Assembly: GCA_024291935.2 (NCBI GenBank)
Contig: JAGTYA010000026.1
Location: forward strand, 6,552,001 to 6,616,000
Source: Okapia johnstoni
Taxonomy: Eukaryota > Chordata > Mammalia > Artiodactyla > Giraffidae
Direction of reading: 5' to 3'
Length of the DNA: 64,000 nucleotides
In this document: one piece after another, positions 33,131 through 44,957 of the stretch
Layout: the number at the start of each line of letters is the position of its first letter
Position numbering within the stretch: the first letter of the stretch is position 1
Translations under genes and position numbers: made by a program
Notes under the pieces: generated by a model
Told to the model about the DNA's origin: nothing
Seen by the model: only the letters and a program-made list of their open reading frames with translations
Databases searched by the model: none

Positions 33131-33334
33131 ACGTCTTGATAAAACATCACCACGTTGAATCACTAGACGCGTTTGTAAAACACAAACGCTAATAAGATAT
33201 ACAATAAAAGGGCATCATAATAACTAAACAAGAAACTCGCAAAAAAATATTAAATCATTCTGAAATTAACTTCTAATCTACATAATTCATGTTTTACAGT
33301 GTTCATATCAACAGCAAAGTGGCAGGGAGCCCGC

Positions 33335-33565
33335 TGTGTGTGCTAAGTCCCTCAGTTGGGTCCAAATCTTTGCAACCCCACGGACTGTAGCCCACTAGTT
33401 TCCTTTGTCCATGGGGATTCTCCAGGCAAGAATACTGGAGTGGGTTGCCATGCACTCCTCCAGGAGATCTTCCCAACCCAGGGATCGAACAAGTTCTCCC
33501 GCATTGCAGGCGGATTTTTTACATCTGAGCTACCAGGGAAGCCCAAGAATACTGGAGTGGGTAGG
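33335..33565 (-). repeat. Bov-tA SINE, inverted, with a short restart
   Basis: CCTCAGTTGGGTCCAAATC, CAAGAATACTGGAGTGGG and GAGCTACCAGGGAAGCCC, then a 20-base restart AAGAATACTGGAGTGGGTAG. Confidence 0.88.
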
Positions 33566-33614
33566 AACGCCACAAAGTCATGGAAAAAAATATTTCTTTA
33601 GAAAAAAAATTTCC

Positions 33615-33745
33615 TCTTTTTTTTTTTTTTTTTAACTTCAATGCCTGGCTTGCGGGATCTAGGTTCTCTGGCCAAGGACTGAATCAGCACCCGGTGCAGT
33701 GGAAGCGCAGAGTCCTAACCACCGGATCGCCAGGGAAGTCCCTCC
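33615..33745 (-). repeat. CHR-type SINE, short form, inverted
   Basis: Poly-T run followed by GCTTGCGGGATCTAGG and CTAACCACCGGATCGCC. Confidence 0.8.
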
Positions 33746-34295
33746 TCTCATTCTCTACCACATCAGAAAGTGTGTTTGCGCCCCTAAGTCAGTCATCCAT
33801 GAGTAAAGCGGAGGTAACCCGGAGGACAAGGGTGAGGTCATCCATCTTTACCTCCTCCTCTCCAGGCAACAGCATGTTCACACGTGACGGACAGACTTCT
33901 TGATCTCACGCTGAAAACTGAGCAAGGCCCCACCCACTGAGCAGTGCAGCTGGGGCTGAACAACCCCTCACAAATGAGTTCCGAGGCTGCTCCATTACGG
34001 TCCATCCCTGAAACCGCGGGCATCGCACAGCACACGAGGTTCAAAAGTAACGCTGATTTCTTTTTCTCATCACAAGACAGAATCCCTAACGTAGAAACAT
34101 CTCAAGTAAATTCTGTGGTTCTGCAGAACTCAGAAATCTCCGCCTTAGACTTTCACTCCTGTCTGCTGGTTGATCCACACTCTAGCCCAAAAGAAGCATG
34201 GAAATAGAGGTGCCCACGTCCACGGCCTTAAATTGAAGACCCGGAAGTTGTTGCACTGCTTCCGCTTTCACTCTTTGGCCACGCCTAGATGCAAG

Positions 34296-34320
34296 GCACA
34301 CTGGGAAATGTCGTCTCTGG
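34296..34320 (-). promoter_or_regulatory. ZNF143/THAP11-like element, orphan
   Basis: The minus strand reads ACGACATTTCCCAGTGTGC, close to the ACTACATTTCCCAGCATGC form. It lies in unique-looking sequence 1.2 kb upstream of the CATSPER1 start, with no clear CpG island. Function unknown. Confidence 0.35.
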
Positions 34321-34627
34321 GATAACGTACCGGGAAGAAGAGGAGAATGGAACTGTGGAATAACTGTCCTATTAAAAACTCTTTCCTTGTCTGCTGCTGG
34401 CAACAGACACTGAGCCCCTTGAAGGCCATATGTCTTTCATCACTGGGAACCTGGTACCCAGTGGCACTATGAACTTAGCTATGACCAAGCTCTGAGGAAA
34501 CAGCTGTAGTCAAAGTGGGGACCTGAAAGTTCCAGAAGAGCTGCACTGGTCATGAATGAATTATGGTGGATTTCAGCAGGAAGACAGGACAGCATGGTGG
34601 AAAGTTTGGAATGAGTGCGACTTTAAG

Positions 34628-35290
34628 TTTTTTTTTTTTTTTTTTTTTTGACTTTTAAGTTCTTATTTATTGAGCAGCTTGTTTATACTCTTTGAGCCGC
34701 ATTTCCAAATTGGGATAAAACAAAATGGGGATAATGTTATCCATCCTGTGGAGTTATTGTGAGGATTGTAGTTAAAGTGCATAAAGCTGGTCTTCAGTAA
34801 ATATTGGCTGTTAGTTTAATTTTAGTAATAACCCAAGAAGAGGGCTTCCATTACTCTCAACCATTAAGACAAGGATGGCAATGCTAATTACCATTTGTTG
34901 TGCTATTAGTATAAGCTTTACATATCTTAACTTTTTTGACCCTATGAGGTAGGTGTTATTATCCCCATTTCATAGAAGAACAAACTGAGGCATAGGAAGA
35001 TTAAGCAGCTAGACCAAGTTCACATACCTGTTTACAGTGGAAGTGGGCAGTTTGAACCTCAGAGCCAGTTGGTATCTAGGTACAACTGGGAACTGGACCA
35101 TCTGGCTTCTTAAAGTTTTTTTTCCAATAACAGAGGTAAAGCAACTGCTGGCCCTCAGATGTCACCCCAAAAGTCTTTGTCCAGCTTTGCCATTGACCTA
35201 CTGGGTCACATTGGGCCATCCCTTCCCCTTTCTTGACCTCAGTTTCCTCCTTTTACAATGAAGAGTTGGACACAATGATCTTTGATCCTG
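34628..35290. repeat. MIR-type SINE relics and poly-T
   Basis: A poly-T run (34628-34650) is followed by three worn MIR-like stretches: AAATGGGGATAATGTTATCC near 34720, TATTATCCCCATTTCATAG near 34957, and CTTGACCTCAGTTTCCTCC near 35233. Confidence 0.6.
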
Positions 35291-35514
35291 AACTGTAGCT
35301 CAGGAGGAGGCATTTGGATATTAGGCCTGAGTAGAGGTCTGCCTGTGACATCATAGAGGGGAGAATTCTATGAGAAGTCAGGCTTTCCTAGAAGCCCCAA
35401 TGTGACGGCTTAGGTGACTAGGCAAGACAGGCGATCCAGGAAGGGCTCTTTTGGGCCCACGTGTTAAGCTTTCCTCATTCCAAGGTTCCCAGCATAGTCT
35501 CAGATCAACATTCT

Positions 35515-38500
35515 ATGTCTGCAAAGGCTCAGAATGAGGCAGACACTGATGACTCAGATGTGTTCTCTCTCCCAGGCTCATCAACCCCATACCATAGGCC
35601 AGACCACGGTGGAGTCCACCACCATCACCAAGGTGCATCCCGTCACCATGGTGAGTCCCACCATCATGGCTTATCCTATCATCGTGGTGGACCTCACCAC
35701 CCTGATGAATTCCAAGACTTCCATGGCAATGTCTTCTCCCGCCATGCCCACCACTCCAATCACTCCCCTAGTCGTGGTGAGTCCCACCATCATGGTGGAG
35801 ACCACTGCTCCCCATCCCTTCCCCAGGATTCTTCCCATGACACTCTCATCTCCCACCAATCCTATGGTGAGGACCACTTTGACAATGAGCACCACCATGG
35901 TAGCAGGAGACACCATAGGAGGTCCCGCCAACGCAGGGAACCCAACCACCATGGTGGGTTTCACCACCACAATGAGGTTCCCGACTATAGTGGGCTCCAT
36001 CGCCAAAGTGAGGCTTACCACCATAAAGACTCCATCCAATCTAGTAGCCCCTCCCACCTCAGTGAGGCCTATCATCATGGTGGGCACCACCACAGAAGGC
36101 CTACCTCCATGATATCCTACCACCATGGCCCACCTCACCACGGCGAACACCACCACGGTGAACACCACCACGGCGAACACCACCATGGAGAACACCACCA
36201 CAGGGTGCATCAGCACGGCGCACATCCTCGTGATTACTCCCACCGAGATCACCACCATGGGGAGTACCGCCATGGAAGCTCCCAGCTCTTTGGTCCATAC
36301 ACGCCCCACACCGTGACCTTAGGCTCCCTCAGCTCTGCCTATTCTCACCCAGCAGTCCTCCAACCCAGCAAGCCAGACCGACAGAGCTCAGCCTTCAGCT
36401 TGGCTCGTTCCCTTAGTACAGTGAACTCAAACCCCTCCGAGACCTCCAACAAAGTCTGTCCTCAGGACTCCTCCTCTAAAACCTTGGAAAGCTGCCCTGA
36501 AGAAGACGAGCATGTTCAGAAGCGCAAAGGTGCGTCTTGAGCTCACCCCTTACCCCCAACTCCAGCTGCCTGGCCCAGGTTCCAGACCTGAGTCAGGCCC
36601 GGCACGTCCTTCACAAGGCTCGCTCTCGCCTAAGGTGTAGTCCATTGGCTCTTCACGCGCCTGACCGTTCATCCTCCAATTTTTTATTCCTGGAATTAGG
36701 CACCTGTTCAGACCTCAGTTGTTGGTTCATTCAGTCACTGCCTTCTTCATTCTCATGTTTACTTCTCAAATGTTTCCTATTATCAAATGTGAAACCTGAT
36801 GTTGGTCACTTATACAAACCAAACCCAGATTGCCCAGTGAAGGGGTCCATTGTCTGTATCAGAACATTTACCATTGTGGATTCCGTTTGTCCACATTTCC
36901 CCCACTTAACTGTGACCTTCTTGAGGACAGAGGGAGGAACCAGTGCCTGAACGAGGGCCTGGTTGGAGGGCAGGGAGGACCTTGCCGTTTAACATATAAT
37001 CCCCCCCAAATTGTTCCCTAGTAGTTCAGTAAACATGGCACTAGCTTCTTGAACAAGAAGCAAGGGATGTATGTCTAACTGTTTGTGGAAGAGAAGGCAG
37101 TCAAGAGGGGGAAGAAATGTCAGAAGCATCTTGTAGGGAGAGGACGAGTTTACCAAGAGGACAGGGTGGCAAGGAAGACTGGGTCTTCCATGTGTAAGCT
37201 GCCATGTGAGTAAAAAGTGTGGAGTATAAGAGCCTGAGCCCCTGAAATAGGCTCAAATCCCAAGCAGACTGGCACCTGCAAGTAAGGGTCAAGCCTTGGC
37301 TTCTATACCAGCGCAGGACGAGCATGCCGGCCCCTGAGTGAGCTCACGGCAGGCAGGCCTGGGAGGGTGCCTGGATCCCTGGGTCCCTTGCCCCCAAGAA
37401 CTTGCCTTTCTGGCCCCCTTACAGTTGGCCGAGCCCCGCGGACCCACAAGAAGGTGCACTCTTTGGACTTCTTATATTGGTTGTGGGAAAAATTAAGCCA
37501 CCTCATTTGGGGCCTTCGGAGAATGCTCAGGAAACTGGTTGACTCCCTGGCCTTTGAAACCTTCATCATCTTCATCGTCTGCCTCAACACCATCATGCTC
37601 GTGGCTCAGACCTTCGCTGAAGTTGAGGTCCGGGGTGGTAAGAGCCAGGGAGCCCTGTTCACGTAGAGAAGGCCATTGATATTGTTCTGGGCCTCCTGTG
37701 AGCCTGAACAAGTTCCGGGTGATTTAAACAACTTAGCCCATTTGATCGTCACCCTGGGAGGTGGGCGACATTGCCCAGCAGTTAGAGTGAGCCTCAGAGA
37801 GTTTTGCTCAGGTCAACCAGACCGCCAGAGCCAGAAGGGCCTTCTAAGCTTGAGTGTGTGCTGTTTGTGACTACAGCCACCAGGTGGCGCATCAGCTCTA
37901 AGTACGTTGATTTGTGCAGGAAGGGTGCCCAGAACCCATGTCCGCTGGAAGGGTCAGGAGGCCCTGGAGGCCAGGAGGCCCTGGAGGGAGGAGGCTGGGA
38001 AAACTGGGAAGACTGTCCCTAAAACTCCAGGGAGCAGAGTGAAGGAAAAGACCTGCCACAGGACCCATAAACTAAGGAGAGAAGAAGAGTGGGCTGATGT
38101 TTCTTGCTAGGCTCCCTTGGAAGTCCTTTACTATGTGAAATGCATTTAATTCTCATGAAAATTCTGTCAGGCAGACAGTTATTATCACCATTTCATAGAC
38201 GAGGAAAGTGAGGCACAGAGCAGATGAGACACACAGCCATTGGACAGAGCCAGCTTCTCCCTAAAAGGCTGCTTGCAAGTGAGGTTCCAGTGAGGAGGAG
38301 GAGGCAAGGGTTGGGTTGCTGGGGGCCGGAGTGGGCCTAAGCGAGGCTCCCTCCTCCTTCCCCACCCCATGTCCTCACAGAGTGGTACTTCACGGCCTTG
38401 GACTACATCTTCCTCTCCATCTACGTGGTAGAAGCTGTGCTCAAAATCATTGCCCTGGGCCTCGTGTATTTTTTGGACCCCTGGAACAACCTGGGTGGGT

Positions 38501-41500
38501 AGAGGTGGGGCCTGAGAGTGTGTGTGTGTAGCTGGAGCCCCTGAACTGCCCAGAGGTGACAAAAGCAGGGGGTGTTGGTGCTGGGAGGGCTGTGGGCCTG
38601 GGCACGGGGCCTGGGCAGCAGTCCATGACACCCAGGCACCCCTGTGTCTGCAGATTTCTTCATCATGGTCATGGGTGTGGTGGACTTTGTGCTCATACAG
38701 ATCAACTCTTCCTCCACGCGTGCGATCCACAACCAAAGCGTCTTCCGCATCTTCAAGGTCTTTAAGACCCTGAGAGCCTTGCGGGCGATCCGAATCCTTC
38801 GGAGGCTCAGGTTAGCAGGACCACAGTGCCCACGACAAGGCTGTAGATTTCCAGAATGCTTTTCTTATGAGTCTCCTGCCTTTCACTAGGCTCAATCTCT
38901 TATTTTCCAGAGAGGGGCTGGGACCCTCTACAAAGTAACTAGCAAACCAGGGACCTACCACCTCAGTCATCAGCAGTCTGAAATCTGTCATCATCATCGG
39001 TTTCTGGGCACAGACCCCCACCCCACTGACAGAGCCTCTCTCTCAACCTCTGCACGCAGATTCCTGACCAATCTCCAGGAGGTGACCGGGACCCTGGCCC
39101 GGTCCTTGCCGTCCATCGCCGCCATCCTCATCCTCATGTTTACCTGCCTCTGTATCCATGTCGCGGGGCTGGGTGGGAGCATGAGTTGCTGTCATGGACA
39201 GAGTGGTGAGGTGGAATCAGAAGTTGGGGGCGGTGAGGGGAGAGGAAGAGGGGGAAAGAGGACCCTGTAAGCCAGGTTTGGTCCTCAACACCCAGTCCTG
39301 TTCTCTGTGGTGCTCCGGGCACTGTTCCGCTACTCTGACCCCAAACGCTTCCAGAATATCTTCACCACCATCTTCACCCTCTTCACCATGCTCACCCTGG
39401 ACGACTGGTCCCTCATCTACCTGGACAGCCGGGCCCAGGGTAAGGCAGGCCTCAGGCTGGATGGAGGGCAGGGGCTGTCTGGGTGGGCAGACCCTGAGGG
39501 CTCAGTTATCCCATCTGCCAAGTGGGGCTTCTGAGCGGTGCTGGCCGGGGTGTGGTGAGGACCGGCAAGGGACTCAAATCTCAAAGGAGCCCACCCCATC
39601 TCTTCCAGGCGCCTGGTACATCATCCCCATTCTCATGATCTATATCATCATCCAGTACTTCATCTTCCTCAAGTGAGGACCCGCCCCCTGCACGCCCCAG
39701 CTTTACTCCCCCCAACCTAACCCCAGGGGCACCCCCTCTGCTCCCCTCTCACTATGGTTTTGCCACCACTAACCCAGGGGAGGGTGCAGCCTCCCCTCCA
39801 GCCCCCTCCTGTCTCTCGCCCCAGCCTGGTGATTGCTGTCCTGGTGGATAACTTCCAGATGGCGCTCCTCAAAGGCCTGGAGAAAGTGAAGCAGGAGGTA
39901 GTGAGGGGATGGAGCAGGTGGACCCATTGGGAAGACACGGGGAGGGGGGTACAGAAGCTGGAGGGAAGGATGGAGGGTGCTCTGGGACAAGCAGACATGG
40001 GACTCTGGCAGAATGGAAGCCTCTTCTTTGCAGAAGGCGGCTGAGCTCCATGAAGAGCTGCTGGATGACTCAGTGACAAAGCTCATGGAAGCAGGTACCA
40101 GCATCCTGCTTCTTCCCTGACAGATAGAGACTGCCAGGAGCAACTTTACTTATTTATCTATTTTTGGCCACACTGGGTGGTTTGCGAGATCTCAGTTTCC
40201 TGACCAGGTATCAAACACAGGTCCCAGGAGTGAAAGCGCCAAGTCCTAACCAATGGACCACCAGGGAATTCTCTTAGCCTAGCTTTAAGAGTCTTAGAAT
40301 CTGAGACTCAGGAGAATTTTCAGAGCTTGGAACTTTGGTCCAAAGAACTCCATGACTATCTGCCACACTGATAGTCAATACTTGAAAGACCCATTTGCAA
40401 AACAACTAACTAGCCACATTCAGTTCAGTTCAGTCACTTAGTCGTGTTCGACTCTTTGCAGCCCCACGGATTGCAGCACACTAGGCCTCCCTGTCCATCA
40501 CCAACTCCCAAAGTTTACTCAAACTCATGTCCATTGAGTCGGTGATGACATCCAACCATCTCTTCCTCTGTCATCCCATTCTCCTCCTGCCCTCAGTCTT
40601 CCCCAGCTTCAGGGTCTTTTCCAAGGAGTCAGTTCTTCGCATCAGGTGGCCAAAGTATTGGAGTTTCAGCTTCAGCATCAGCCCTTTCAATGAATATTCA
40701 GGGATGATTTCCTTTAGGATGGACTGGTTGGATCTCCTTGCAGTCCAAGGGACTCTCAAGAGTCTTCTCCAACACCACAGTTCAAAAGCATCAATTCTTC
40801 TGCACTCAGCTTTCTTTATAGTCCAGCTCTTACATCCATATATGATTACTGGAAAAACCATAGCTTTGACTAGACTGACTTTTGTTGGCAAAGTAATGTC
40901 TCTGCTTTTTAATATGCTGTCTAGGTTGGTCATAACTTTTCTTCCAAGGAGCAAGCATGTTTTAATTTCATGGCTGCAGCCACCATCTGCAGTGATTTGG
41001 AGCCCCCCAAAATAAAGACTGTCACTGCTTCCATTGTTTCCCCATCTATTTGCCATGAAGTGATGGGACCAGATGCCATGATCTTAATTTTTGAATGTTG
41101 AGTTTTAAGCCAACTTTTTCACTCCTCTTTCACTTTTATCAAGAGGCTCTTGAGTTCTTCCTTGCTTTCTGCCATAAGGGTGGTGTCATATGCATATCTG
41201 AGGTTGTTGATATTTTTCCCAGCAATCTCTGAGATCTAGCCACATTACGATTCACCAAACATTCATTTCTGTTAATAATGTACAAAGTTTATAGCAATTG
41301 GTCCTATATGAGATGATTTCAACTGTCCTTGAGGCTTTTGTCAAGGTGTTATACACACTTGTCCAGAGTCACTCAAAGTGGATTGAGAGTCTATAAAAAT
41401 GAAGTTTCCTCTACATGTTCATTTTCACACATCTGACTTTCTGGGTGAATAGATTTTGAGCCAATGGCTTTGCCTCCTGCTGAAAGATGTTCAGAACTTT

Positions 41501-44500
41501 AGCATCTGAACTCCAGAATCCCACTCTTAGGATCATCAACCGCAAAGGATTAAAGGCCCTCAAGTGTCACTTGGCCCCTCACCTGCCCTCTCCATCTTGG
41601 GCACAATGTAAAAACTTAAAACAAAAAGAGGAATTAATTGTCTCAGATTACTTAGCAACTTGTCTTCAGTTGAAGGCAGGAGGAGAAGGGGACAATTCCC
41701 CAACCAGGGATCGAACCCATGTCCCCTGCATTGGAAGGTGGATTCTTAACCACTGGATCACCAGGGAAGTCGCCAGGCAGCAGCTTGACTTCCCCCTTCT
41801 TTCTCTACATCCAGAGCCTAAAGAGGTGCTAAGTGAACACACTATACAGAAGCAGTTCATTGAGAAAAAATTTGGAGCCATGACTGAGAAGTAAGGAGAT
41901 GCAAAAGGAGGGGAGGTGTCAGGTCTGAGGGGAGAGGCCTGGGGGCCTGACCGGTGGGCGGCAGGGAAAGGGGCTTTGCCTGCCTCTCTGGAAGAGGGGT
42001 AGAGCCCCAAGGCTTATGTGGAGCCTGTGGGTAGGCTGTGGAGGCCTTGAGTGGCTTCTGTTCACCCAGAGTCCCCTGGTACCACCAAGAGGATCCCACC
42101 ACCAGCACCTGAAGGGCCACGAGAGCCCCCCTGAGGCCGAGGGCCAGGGCAGGGCTGGCGGACAGAGGCTGTGGGAGCAGGGGTTCTGCTCATCTTTTTA
42201 TCTGAGAATCATGCCTGATCCCTTCCCTGGGCCGGGTTTTGTAAGGACTTCAGAGGCACAAAGGGGACACAGACTACACCAGCTCATGAGACGCTGGTGG
42301 TTTAGCCACTCAGTCATGTCCGATTCTTGTGACCCCATGGACCGGGGCCCGTCAGGTTCCTCTGACCATGGGATTTCCCAGGCAAGAGTGGGTAGTCATT
42401 TCCTCCTCCATATACTGGAGTAGTCATGTATGGATGTGAGAGTTGGACTATAAAGAAAGCTGAGCACTGAAGAATTGATGCTTTTGAACTGTGGTGTTGG
42501 AGAAGACTCTTGAGAGTCCCTTGGACTGCAAGGAGATCCAACCAGTCCATCCTAAAGGAAATCAGTCCTGACTATTCGTTGGAAGGACTGATGTTGAAGC
42601 TGAAACTCCAATACTTTGGCCACCTGCTGCAAAGAGCTGACTCATCTGAAAAGACCCTGATGCTGGGAAAGATTGAAGGCGGGAGAAGAAGGGGACGACA
42701 GAGGAAGAGATGGTTGGATGGCATCACCGACTCAATGGACATGAGTTTGAGTAAACTTTGGGAGTTGGTGATGGACAGGGAGGCCTGGTGTGCTGTAGTC
42801 CATTGGGTCGCAAAGAGTTGGACACAACTGAGCGACTGAACTGAACTGATACTGGAGTGGGTAGCCATTTCCTCCTCCAGGGGATCCTCCCGACCCAGGA
42901 ATTGGACCCGCATCTCCTGAGTTGCAGGCAGATTCTTTACTGATTGAGTCGCCAGGGACCCTCTCTAAAGAGCTGCCTGGGGCCACGGAGGGCGGGTAGC
43001 CTTCTGCTGGCTGCAGGAATGAGGAGGGTAGGTCAGGAAACAGCTCAGGAAAGGCCTGGGAGGTAGATGTCAAGTCAATGTGAGGGGCCGGCTGGGCCCA
43101 GACAGCTGGGGACTCGTGGCTGTGCTCATGGCAAGGGTCCTTGGCACAGACTCCTGGCTCTCAGGCTTGGCTCCCCAGAGAACCTTCTCCCGGAAAGCCA
43201 GGCCTGCCCCACCTCATCCAGACTGGCTCCAAACCAGCCAGAAGGCTGGGACCTTCCAGGCTCTTCTCTGCCCCTGGCAGAGCTTGAGCCCCAAGCTCTC
43301 TGTGATCACGGCACCCCCTCACCGCCCTGGCCCATCCTGGCTTTATGCACAGCACAGCACATACGTGTCCACCTTCAGGCCTTTGCCTGCACTGTTCTCT
43401 CTGCTGGGATGTTCTCTGGCTGCCGACAGCAGGCATAGGTGATCGAGAGCTGGAAGAATTGAGATCCACTCCTGCTCATTTCACCTCCTGGCTGCTCTCC
43501 CAGCCGCCCTCCGCCCTCCACATCCCAACTCCTCAGCCCCCAGCGTGGACTGGGACTTGACTCCTCTGTGATATTTTCTTTGGGGGTTTCTCAGCCTCCA
43601 GACTCTTCCCCACTGGCCCACCTTCGCCTCCACTGAGAGTGGTCTTTGTTTTTGTTGTCGTTTTGCCTGTTGGTTTTAATCTTTCTTCCTTCTACTTTCT
43701 TTTTATTTACTTAGCGATCTTTGTTTAAAAAAAGAAAAGTTTTGGCTTTTCCTGCCTTCTCTGAGTTTGCAGCCTTATAAGGGCTCCTGCCTCCCTTCGC
43801 TTAAGGTCAGGGCACCTCACTTTGACCTTCCCTGAGTGTCTTCATCTTGAATTCATCAATCCTCTGAAAACTCCTTCCTTGAAGCCCTCCTGGTCCTCAG
43901 GACCCTCCCCACTGTTCACAGATCTGGGCGCGCTAGGACTGTCTATGCTTAGCAAACCCTCAAAGTGTCTTTCAAGCTCAGCCCAGTGATGCTTCCTCCA
44001 GAAATCTTTCCTGATTCCCTAGTACCGGACCAGGTTTTCCTCCTCTGGGTCCCTCAGCGCACTGTGTTTACACTTGTCACCAGTGTAAACACCCTTGGTT
44101 TGCCTTCTTGGCTCTGTCACAGACTGAGCTGCTTGATGGCAGGAGCTGTTTCTTGTTTCTGTGTCCTCCAAGCACCGTGCGGTGTTCAAGGATTTCAGTG
44201 TTATTTGATGGCTGGATTGATAAGGCAGGCTGGCAGTGAAGGAGTTAATGAATGGGTAGTGGGTGGGGGTGGGGCCAGCGAAGAGCAGGTGGATCGCAGA
44301 TAGGTGAGAGAGGGAAAGGGTGGGGTGGTCCCACGGTGAGTCAATGGATAAATAGCCAGGAGACTGTGCTGGTAGGTGGCTGAGTGGGTGCATGAGTCAG
44401 GGTGGGGTAGGTTGGACAGATGCAGGGGCAGGTGGTTGGGAGGTAAACAATCATCAGAACTCTCTGTGGTCCAGGCAGATGGTGGGGCTGCAGGATATAT

Positions 44501-44957
44501 GCGGAAAAGGAGATACACCATGAAGGGCCCACACAGACAAGGGCTGGCCGTGGCTGAAAATGGAGGCATAGGGTGCTGTGAGTGTGGGGGTTGAGGGTTG
44601 GGTAGGCGCTCTGGGGGCTGAGATGGCCAAGCTTTGCTCCCTCTCCACCGCCCTCAGGCAGCTGGAGACCCTATTCCACTTCCTGCAGCTGGTGGCTGGC
44701 GTGGAGCATTACCAGCTGAAATTCCGCTCCCAGGCCGCTGTCATCGATGAAATTGTGGACACCACATTCGAGGTGAACCAGGCAGGAGCTGGGAGGAGCC
44801 AGCTGGAGAGGGTGGGGCACTGGAAGGCTAGGCTTCAGGTGCTTGTGCCAGGAAGTGGCCTGAGTGAGAGCAGTGTGGGCCTCCCGGGAGCAGAGGCCGG
44901 TGCCATCACTTCCCACCCACTCCCCCGCAGGCTGGAGAAGAGGACTTCAGGAAGTGA
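35515..44957 (+). CDS. CATSPER1: Cation channel sperm-associated protein 1, 12 coding exons
   Basis: One of four pore subunits of the CatSper calcium channel in the sperm flagellar membrane, needed for hyperactivated motility. Coding exons: 35515-36529, 37425-37637, 38381-38494, 38654-38810, 39060-39151, 39296-39439, 39609-39672, 39825-39897, 40034-40094, 41815-41890, 44658-44772, 44931-44957. Phases join cleanly to 716 codons (human 780 from memory). Exon 1 encodes a cytosolic His-rich N-terminus packed with HHHG-type repeats. S1 is in exon 2, S2 in exon 3, S3 and the Arg-rich S4 (residues 479-500) in exon 4, S5 across exons 5-6, the pore with TLDDW (564-568) in exon 6, and S6 across exons 7-8. 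A coiled-coil-like tail follows, ending EEDFRK. The chosen ATG is the only one in frame near the conserved KAQNEAD motif; it lies six codons inside the human start. Intron 9 holds a BovB copy and intron 10 a nested Bov-tA/BovB pair. The frame is intact. Confidence 0.95.
36125..36215 (+). repeat. CATSPER1: 15-bp in-frame minisatellite in CATSPER1 exon 1
   Basis: CACCACGGCGAACAC-type units repeat four times with few changes and encode repeated H-G-E-H-H. It is the most regular part of the His-rich N-terminal region. Confidence 0.85.
36530..37424 (+). other. CATSPER1: CATSPER1 intron 1
   Basis: Unique-looking intron between the His-rich exon and the S1 exon. Donor is AAAG|GTGCGT, acceptor is CCCCCTTACAG. 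No further coding segment was recognised. Confidence 0.7.
37690..38240. repeat. MIR-type relics in CATSPER1 intron 2
   Basis: Two worn MIR-like stretches: AACTTAGCCCATTTGATCG near 37730 and TTATTATCACCATTTCATAG near 38180. Confidence 0.55.
40145..40275 (-). repeat. CHR-type SINE, short form, inverted
   Basis: TTTTGGCCACACTGGGTGG, TTTCCTGACCAGGTATC and CTAACCAATGGACCACC, in CATSPER1 intron 9. Confidence 0.82.
40425..41235 (-). repeat. BovB LINE 3' region, inverted
   Basis: From TTCAGTTCAGTCACTTAG through CAGGTGGCCAAAGTATTGG and TTCATGGCTGCAGCCACC to CATATCTGAGGTTGTTG. About 810 bases of BovB 3' sequence in CATSPER1 intron 9. An antisense 161-codon open frame here is BovB, not a gene. Confidence 0.93.
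41690..41775 (-). repeat. CHR-type SINE fragment, inverted
   Basis: TTCCCCAACCAGGGATCG through TTCTTAACCACTGGATCACC, ending about 40 bases before CATSPER1 exon 10. Confidence 0.75.
42294..42962 (-). repeat. Bov-tA SINE, inverted, split by a BovB insertion
   Basis: The left part (42294-42421) starts TTTAGCCACTCAGTCATG and the right part (42849-42962) ends GAGTCGCCAGGGACCC. Together they make one inverted Bov-tA in CATSPER1 intron 10. Confidence 0.85.
42422..42848 (+). mobile_element. BovB LINE 3' end nested in a Bov-tA
   Basis: Sense-strand BovB 3' end from AGTCATGTATGGATGTGAG to CGACTGAACTGAACTG. It is flanked on both sides by ATACTGGAGT (42412-42421 and 42849-42858), a 10-base target-site duplication taken from the host SINE. 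Confidence 0.9.

Noticed and set aside
35671..36309. Long antisense and alternate-frame ORFs over CATSPER1 exon 1
   Set aside because: They come from CAC/CAT repeat codons read in other frames (Val/Met/Thr-rich strings). The sense frame alone carries the conserved KAQNEAD and splices in phase.
40527..41056. 162- and 161-codon ORFs in CATSPER1 intron 9
   Set aside because: Both strands of one inverted BovB 3' region. Similar frames recur at 26018-26680 and 57028-57351.
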